Part shown: positions 59,456-64,000 of the stretch, in pieces | Numbering within the stretch: the stretch's first letter is position 1 | Layout of the letters: the number at the start of each line of letters is the position of its first letter | From: Pseudomonadota bacterium | GTDB lineage: Bacteria > Pseudomonadota > Alphaproteobacteria > Rhizobiales > Xanthobacteraceae | DNA: 64,000 bases | Direction of reading: 5' to 3' | Assembly (NCBI GenBank): GCA_023387735.1 | Contig: JAEWHP010000023.1 | Location: forward strand, 124,001-188,000 | Translations under genes and position numbers: made by a program | The notes under the pieces: generated by a model | Database searches by the model: none | The model's input: only the letters and a program-made list of their open reading frames with translations | Told to the model about the DNA's origin: nothing

Positions 59456-59493
59456 TCACTATGGATTGCTTCGCTGTGCTCGCAATGACGTGG
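59456..59493. repeat. Short repeat with GGATTGCTTCGCT...CGCAATGACG
   Basis: CACTATGGATTGCTTCGCTG followed by TGCTCGCAATGACG. I recognise this word pair as a frequent intergenic element of Bradyrhizobium; only one copy lies in this window. Confidence 0.5.
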
Positions 59494-59519
59494 AGAGGTC
59501 CAGGGCCGCAATTCGCCCC

Positions 59520-60605
59520 TCAATCGTCGACGTCCTCCTGCGGACGGCCGAACAGATGGATGATCCCCGGCGTCGTGATCGAAACGAACAGGAACCGCGA
59601 CAGGTGATGGGCGCCGACGAAGATCGGATCGATATGCAGCGTCAGCGCCAGCGCCAGCATGGCGTCCATCGCGCCCGGCGCAAAGGCGACCACGACGTCG
59701 GCGAAGCGGACATTGGTGGTCAGCATGATCACCGCTACGAAGATCGCGGAGATGACGATCGCGACCGCGAACGAGCCTAGCCCGGCATTGACGTGGCTGA
59801 GCAGCGTCGATTTCTTGATCCGCGAGAAGCGCGTGCCGATCACGGCACCGATGCCGACCAGGGCTACGCCACGCATCCAGTGTGGCAGGCCGCCCTCGAT
59901 CAGGCTGGTGCCGTGCAGCACGCTGGAGGCGATCATCGCGCCGAACATCCAGCTCGCGGGAAACTTGGCGAGCCGCAGCAGCAGCGCCACCGCGATGGCG
60001 GCGCCGATCAGGATGGCGAGTTCGAGCGGCGAGGCGACCACCGAAGCGAACACCGGCGGCGCGGATGGCGCGATCCCGGTGAGCGCCAGCACCAGCGGCA
60101 GGGCGGCGGTGAGGATGATCACGCGCATGGTCTGGACCACGGCGATTGCCGCGACGTCCGCGCCCTTTTCGGCGGCGAGGATCGTGATCTGCGACAGCGC
60201 GCCTGGGCTCGCGGCCAGCAGCGCCGAGGTCGGGTCCCAGCCGTGCAGGCGCTGCAGGTAGAAGGACGAGCCGAAGGTCATGCAGAAGGTCGCGAGCGCC
60301 AAGAGGCCGATGGTGAGCGGATAGGCACTCATGTGCTGGATCAGTTGCCGCGACACCAGCGAGCCCAGCGTGATCCCGAGCAGCACCAGCACGGTCTGTG
60401 TCAGGATCGGTGGCATGGTGAGCGGCCGTCCGGCCAGCGCGGCAATGGCAACGGCCGCCATCGCGCCGGAGATCAGCCCGCCGGGCAGGTTCGCCCACTG
60501 AAACAGCAGGCCTCCGGCGGCGCCGAGGACGAGCGTCTCGAGCGTGGCCAGAATTTTGGCGCGGTCGGCGAAAGCGGAGGAAATCGATGAAGGGATCAGG
60601 CTCAC
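59520..60605 (-). CDS. AbrB-type (DUF-like) membrane transporter
   Basis: 361 residues, about ten TM segments in two repeats: LGAAGGLLFQWANLPGGLISG and GMIASS-type VIASSVLHGTSL. Typical of the AbrB/AimA ammonia-monooxygenase-like membrane family. The two internal repeats are seen as LLFQWANLPGGLISGAMA in the first half and FPASWMFGAMIASSVLHG in the second. Transport function is inferred; the substrate is unknown. Confidence 0.85.
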   Translation of the reverse strand: MSLIPSSISSAFADRAKILATLETLVLGAAGGLLFQWANLPGGLISGAMAAVAIAALAGRPLTMPPILTQTVLVLLGITLGSLVSRQLIQHMSAYPLTIGLLALATFCMTFGSSFYLQRLHGWDPTSALLAASPGALSQITILAAEKGADVAAIAVVQTMRVIILTAALPLVLALTGIAPSAPPVFASVVASPLELAILIGAAIAVALLLRLAKFPASWMFGAMIASSVLHGTSLIEGGLPHWMRGVALVGIGAVIGTRFSRIKKSTLLSHVNAGLGSFAVAIVISAIFVAVIMLTTNVRFADVVVAFAPGAMDAMLALALTLHIDPIFVGAHHLSRFLFVSITTPGIIHLFGRPQEDVDD

Positions 60606-60831
60606 GCCGCCTTATGGCAAATCCGTCCCGGCGCGACAAATGCGTCACGCGATTGCAGCAATGCGCGGCGATGCTGCGCGCTGGCAATTGCTGAACGCCC
60701 GCTGAACGGGGTTCAAGCCGTGCATTTTCGGCACCAAATAATTTTTACCGTAAGATCGCGTCAGTGTGTTGTGACAATCTATGATTGCGGTAGGATGGAA
60801 GGCGCAGATGACTACCCCATGGAGACCAGGG

Positions 60832-61323
60832 ATGACTATCCAGGCAAGAATACTGACCGCAATCGCGGCGTCGGGTTTGGCCGCGTTTGCTGCAACCTCG
60901 CAGGCGAATGCCCTGACCGCGCAGGAATGCAGCGCCAAATATCAGGCGGCCAAGTCCGCCGGCACGCTTGGCGACCAGAAGTGGAACGACTTCCGCAAGG
61001 CGCAGTGCGGAGCCGACGCAACAGCAGCGCCTGCTGCCGCGGCGTCGGCCGACGCACCGAAGGAAGCCAGCAAGGAGGCCGCTGCGAAGGACACCGCCAA
61101 GAAGGAAGCGGCCACGCCGACTCTGCCGTCAGGCCCTGCGGTCTATCCGAACGCCGTAGATCCAAAATATTCCAAAGAGAAAGCCAGCAAGGCCCGCATG
61201 CACACCTGCGTCGATCAATACAATTCGAACAAGGCCACCAAGGCCAATGGCGGGTTGAAGTGGATCCAGAAGGGCGGCGGCTACTACAGCGAATGCAACA
61301 AGAAGCTAAAGGGAGCTGCCTGA
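60832..61323 (+). CDS. Exported Lys/Ala-rich hypothetical protein with PsiF-like Cys motif
   Basis: 163 residues: signal peptide ends ANA, a segment LTAQECSAKYQAAKSAGTL, KWNDFRKAQC, a Lys/Ala-rich low-complexity middle, and a C-terminal part with two Cys (MHTCVDQYNSNK, GGYYSECNKKLK). The QECSAKY...FRKAQC spacing is seen in several small periplasmic proteins of rhizobia. Function unknown. ATG 60832 follows GGAGACCAGGG; two earlier in-frame ATGs lack a site. Confidence 0.75.
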   Translation: MTIQARILTAIAASGLAAFAATSQANALTAQECSAKYQAAKSAGTLGDQKWNDFRKAQCGADATAAPAAAASADAPKEASKEAAAKDTAKKEAATPTLPSGPAVYPNAVDPKYSKEKASKARMHTCVDQYNSNKATKANGGLKWIQKGGGYYSECNKKLKGAA

Positions 61324-61348
61324 CAGGCACGCCTGACAAGTTAAAGAG

Positions 61349-61375
61349 GGCGCGGCCGGATGTTTCGGCCGCGCC
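61349..61375. terminator. Bidirectional hairpin between convergent genes
   Basis: GGCGCGGCCG / CGGCCGCGCC with a seven-base loop; a stem of ten G/C pairs between the stop codons of the exported protein (plus) and the TetR gene (minus). Poor T-run, so termination strength is uncertain. Confidence 0.6.
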
Positions 61376-61944
61376 TACTCCCGATCGCGCAGCAGTGTCT
61401 CGGCGGACTTTGTCACCAGTTGCGCGCGCTTGCGCGGTCCGCGCTCAAGGAAGAGCAGGCTCTGGCCGAAGACGAAGCAGTAGAACAGGAACGCCTGCGC
61501 GTCCGCCTCTTCGGCCTGCAGGCCGGTTGCGCGGTAGAGCTGCCCGACATTCTTCAGCCGCGCCGCATCGACGCTCGCCACCGCGTTGGCGGCGGGATCG
61601 TCGGACCGGGCCCACTGGCGGATCGCCAGCTCGATCGACATGCCTTCGGTATTCATCCGTCCGGAATAGAGCTCGATCAGCGCCCTCAACCGCTCGCGCG
61701 CGGTGGCGCCGTCGAGGCTGGCATGTTTCTCGATGGCGGCGATGCGGCCGCTGCTCCAGCTCTGCAGCATGGCCTCGAGCAGCGCCGCGCGGTCGCGGAA
61801 GCGGCGATAGAAGCCGCCTTTTGTCACCCCGAGGTTCTTGGCCAGCACCTCGACTCGCACGCCCTCGACGCCGGTTCGCGCCAGTTCGTTGAAGCCCGCC
61901 GCAATCCAGCTCTCGCTTGTTACCTCGGCCCTGACGTCGCTCAT
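61375..61944 (-). CDS. TetR-family transcriptional regulator
   Basis: 189 residues. TetR HTH at about 10-55 (VTSESWIAAGFNELARTGVEG, LAKNLGVTKGGFYRRFRDR), then a helical ligand-binding domain (LRALIELYSGRMNTEGMSIEL, RAQLVTKSAETLLRDRE). Two near-palindromic sites lie between it and the divergent thioesterase operon, so it most likely represses that operon and itself. Confidence 0.92.
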   Translation of the reverse strand: MSDVRAEVTSESWIAAGFNELARTGVEGVRVEVLAKNLGVTKGGFYRRFRDRAALLEAMLQSWSSGRIAAIEKHASLDGATARERLRALIELYSGRMNTEGMSIELAIRQWARSDDPAANAVASVDAARLKNVGQLYRATGLQAEEADAQAFLFYCFVFGQSLLFLERGPRKRAQLVTKSAETLLRDRE

Positions 61945-61967
61945 GGTCTGATTCTCAAGGATCCTTG

Positions 61968-61981
61968 ATACGGCACCGTAT
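61968..61981. promoter_or_regulatory. TetR operator, site 1
   Basis: Perfect palindrome ATACGGCACCGTAT (arms ATACGG/CCGTAT), 24 bp from the TetR start codon. A related site lies 35 bp away at 62001. Confidence 0.6.
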
Positions 61982-62000
61982 TGCTAACCCGCCACGGTCA

Positions 62001-62018
62001 TGATACGCTACCGTATCA
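62001..62018. promoter_or_regulatory. TetR operator, site 2
   Basis: TGATACGCTACCGTATCA: arms TGATACG/CGTATCA with imperfect centre. Centre-to-centre distance to site 1 is 35 bp. It is 26 bp before the thioesterase ATG. Confidence 0.6.
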
Positions 62019-62044
62019 GAATGGAAAACAGTCGGGAGCGAACG

Positions 62045-62488
62045 ATGCAGACGGACGCGACCTATCGCGGCACGGTCTATCCGTGGCAGTGCGACCACGT
62101 CGGGCACATGAACATCATGTGGTATGTCGGCAAATTCGACGAGGCCAACTGGAACCTGTTCGCCCGGCTTGGCCTGACGCCGTCGTACCTCCGCGAGTCC
62201 GGTCGCGGCATGGCCGCCGTGCAGCAGAACATCGCCTACAAGCGCGAACTGCTCGCCGGCGACATCGTCGAGATCAAAAGCCGATTGCTGGAAATTCGCG
62301 ACAAGTCGATCCGCTTCCTGCACGAGATGCGCAACGCCGAGACCGGAGAGATCGCGGCGACCTGCGAGATCACCGGCGTGCACATGGACCGGCAAGCGCG
62401 CAAGTCGGCGCCGTTCGCGCCCGCGATCCGCAACGCCGCGCGCGAGCACCTCGACCCGGCCGAGCCTGAACTCGTGGAAGCGACATGA
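62045..62488 (+). CDS. Hotdog-fold acyl-CoA thioesterase (4HBT type)
   Basis: 147 residues with a single hotdog domain: YPWQCDHVGHMNIMWYVGKFDEANW carries the catalytic Asp of 4HBT-type enzymes (DHxGHxN), followed by NIAYKRELLAGDIVEIKSRL. GGGAGCG precedes ATG 62045. The stop overlaps the start of the next gene by ATGA. Probably hydrolyses medium-chain or aromatic acyl-CoA. Confidence 0.88.
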   Translation: MQTDATYRGTVYPWQCDHVGHMNIMWYVGKFDEANWNLFARLGLTPSYLRESGRGMAAVQQNIAYKRELLAGDIVEIKSRLLEIRDKSIRFLHEMRNAETGEIAATCEITGVHMDRQARKSAPFAPAIRNAAREHLDPAEPELVEAT

Positions 62489-62964
62489 CGCGCTTTCAGC
62501 CGAAGAACCCGGACTACCGTCGCATCGCGATCGACACGTTCCAACGGCAGCGCGCGATGGGAACACTCGGCATTTCGATCGCGCGGCTGGAGCCGGGCGA
62601 CGTCGATCTGTCGATGGATTATGCGCCCGACTACACCCAGCAGAACGGCTTCGTTCATGCCGGCATCATCACGGCCGGGCTCGACACTGCCTGCGGTATC
62701 GCCGCCTTCACGCTGATGCCCGCCGGATCCGACATCCTGACGGTGGAGTTCAAGACCAACCTGCTGGCGCCGGCGCGCGGCCAGCGCTTTGCGTTCCGCG
62801 CCACCGTCGTCAAGCCCGGCCGCACGCTCACGGTGTGCGAGGGCAGGGCCTATGCCGAGCACGACGGCGCCGAGATCCTGATCGCGACCATGAGCGGCAC
62901 GCTGATGGCGCTGCCGCGCCGCGAAAACGCACCGTCGCTGGAGGGCACCGGCGTACCGGCTTGA
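62485..62964 (+). CDS. PaaI-family thioesterase
   Basis: 159 residues, hotdog fold of the PaaI class: FVHAGIITAGLDTACGIAAF with the Gly and Asp of the active site, then LTVEFKTNLLAPARG and CEGRAYAEHDGAEILIATM. Overlaps the previous thioesterase by four bases and is under the same TetR-controlled promoter. It likely releases phenylacetyl- or related acyl groups from CoA. Confidence 0.9.
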   Translation: MTRFQPKNPDYRRIAIDTFQRQRAMGTLGISIARLEPGDVDLSMDYAPDYTQQNGFVHAGIITAGLDTACGIAAFTLMPAGSDILTVEFKTNLLAPARGQRFAFRATVVKPGRTLTVCEGRAYAEHDGAEILIATMSGTLMALPRRENAPSLEGTGVPA

Positions 62965-63061
62965 TCCTGCTGGTCCGTATTGCAGTGCAGCTTTGTGCTG
63001 CAGCCATGGCGATCCACAGAAAATCCTTCTATGGTCCCGCCGTGCAAGCGAGTCTTTCATC

Positions 63062-63850
63062 TTGATCATCTCCGCCACGCAGAGCGTGCTGGGACTGGCA
63101 TCGGGGATGCTGGTCGGGTTTTCGCTCGGCCTCGTCGGCGGCGGCGGTTCGATCCTTGCGGTGCCGCTGATGGTCTATGTTGTCGGCGTGCCCGAGCCGC
63201 ATATGGCGATCGGAACCAGCGCGATTGCAGTCGCCGCAAACGCCGCCATCAACCTGTCCAACCACGCGCGGGGCGGCACGGTGGTGTGGCCCGTTGCGCT
63301 GATATTCGCCGCATCGGGGATGGCCGGGGCGTTCGGCGGATCGATCCTCGGCAAGATGGTCGACGGTCAAAAACTGCTGGCGCTGTTCGCGCTGGTGATG
63401 ATCGTCATCGCGCTGCTGATGTTGAAGACGCGCACGCGGGTCGGATTGCCCGACGTCAAGGTTTCGATGTCCAACATGCCGGCCCTTGTGAGCCTCGGCC
63501 TTGCGACAGGGACGATGTCGGGATTTTTCGGCATTGGCGGCGGGTTCCTGATCGTGCCGGCCCTGATGCTGGCGACGGGGATGCCGATCATGAACGCGAT
63601 CAGTTCCTCGCTCGTCGCGGTCACCGCGTTCGGCATGACCACGGCCGCCAGCTATGCCTGGTCCGGCCTCGTTTCATGGGCATTGGCGGGGCTGTTCGTG
63701 GCGGGCGGCATCGCCGGCGGGCTGGCCGGCACGCGGGCGGCGCGGCACCTCGCCGAACGCCGCGGTGCGCTCAATATCGTGTTCGCCGTGGTCATTATTG
63801 CCGTGGCGCTCTATATGCTGGCGCGTAACATATCGCCGTCCTGGACGTAG
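63062..63850 (+). CDS. TauE/SafE-family sulfite/organosulfonate exporter
   Basis: 262 residues with about eight TM segments; diagnostic GFSLGLVGGGGSILAVPLMVYV, GTSAIAVAANAAINL and the second half GFFGIGGGFLIVPALMLATG with ISSSLVAVTAFG. The start is uncertain: the only in-frame early codons are TTG (63062 and 62993); I prefer 63062. It is followed by a truncated Tat-signal gene. Confidence 0.88.
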   Translation: MIISATQSVLGLASGMLVGFSLGLVGGGGSILAVPLMVYVVGVPEPHMAIGTSAIAVAANAAINLSNHARGGTVVWPVALIFAASGMAGAFGGSILGKMVDGQKLLALFALVMIVIALLMLKTRTRVGLPDVKVSMSNMPALVSLGLATGTMSGFFGIGGGFLIVPALMLATGMPIMNAISSSLVAVTAFGMTTAASYAWSGLVSWALAGLFVAGGIAGGLAGTRAARHLAERRGALNIVFAVVIIAVALYMLARNISPSWT

Positions 63851-63878
63851 ACCGGGAATAGGCCTCAGCGAGATACAG

Positions 63879-64000
63879 ATGAACCGATCGAACGATACAG
63901 CCGGAGCGGAACCGGAATACACACGGCGCAAGGCGCTTGGTTTGCTCGGCGCCGGCGCGGCCCTGATCGGCACCACGCCGCGGCTGGCTTTGGCGCAAGG
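63879..64000 (+). CDS. Tat-exported protein, truncated by window edge
   Basis: Only about 40 codons are visible. A typical Tat signal: TRRKALGLLGAGAALIG with the twin Arg, then a cleavage site near ALA. The mature protein is not seen, so no function can be given. It starts 28 bp after the exporter stop. Confidence 0.7.
   Translation, partial: MNRSNDTAGAEPEYTRRKALGLLGAGAALIGTTPRLALAQ

Overview
The window looks like a chromosomal segment of an alphaproteobacterium of the Bradyrhizobium/Rhodopseudomonas group. The GC content is high throughout. The markers are alphaproteobacterial: TrcR (DUF1013), NdvA-type glucan exporter, MinCDE preceded by a perfect CtrA box, and several dispersed GC-rich hairpin repeats of the kind common between Bradyrhizobium genes. 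No phage, integrase, IS element, CRISPR array or rRNA was seen. There is one tRNA (Leu, anticodon CAA).

Layout. 1-10 kb: truncated fused TRAP permease, SDR dehydrogenase, membrane protein, TPR protein, propionyl-CoA synthetase, two small proteins, trcR, then ispH-thrB-rnhA. 10-24 kb: peroxiredoxin, DUF924, FadD-like ligase, DacF-like D,D-carboxypeptidase, NdvA-like exporter, orphan NitT/TauT-type binding protein, HisE-like pyrophosphohydrolase, DedA-type protein, nitronate monooxygenase, SDR, thioesterase. 23-27 kb: two tandem paralogous Leu/Ile/Val-type binding proteins with an unusual N-terminal periplasmic domain, plus an anchored hypothetical protein. 27-33 kb: minCDE, then a two-gene operon of a double-domain KaiC-like ATPase and a hybrid histidine kinase. 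33-38 kb: acyl-CoA ligase, second nitronate monooxygenase, MocR regulator divergent from an EamA exporter. 38-42 kb: a run of small exported or anchored hypothetical proteins with a second perfect CtrA box. 41-48 kb: 7TM histidine kinase with NarL-type regulator, threonine deaminase, alkyl sulfatase. 48-52 kb: a tungstate (Tup) transporter locus with a divergent HTH-PBP regulator and a ModA-like second binding protein; the regulator and the ModA gene both carry apparent 1-base frameshifts. 52-64 kb: small His/Gly/Tyr-rich exported protein, lytic transglycosylase, PIG-V-like glycosyltransferase, a GntR/amidohydrolase/TctC/CMD catabolic cluster, tRNA-Leu, DsbB, AbrB-type membrane protein, a TetR-controlled thioesterase pair, TauE/SafE exporter and a truncated Tat-exported protein.

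Most genes are housekeeping or ordinary accessory metabolism. The points that most deserve a second look are the KaiC-like/hybrid-kinase operon with no KaiA or KaiB nearby and a Thr-Tyr pair where cyanobacterial KaiC has its Ser-Thr phosphosites; the two CtrA boxes; the Tup/Mod locus with two frameshifts; and the tandem binding proteins with a shared uncharacterised N-terminal domain. I did not find a clear previously undescribed defence or mobile system here. All functional calls come from reading motifs by eye, without database searches.
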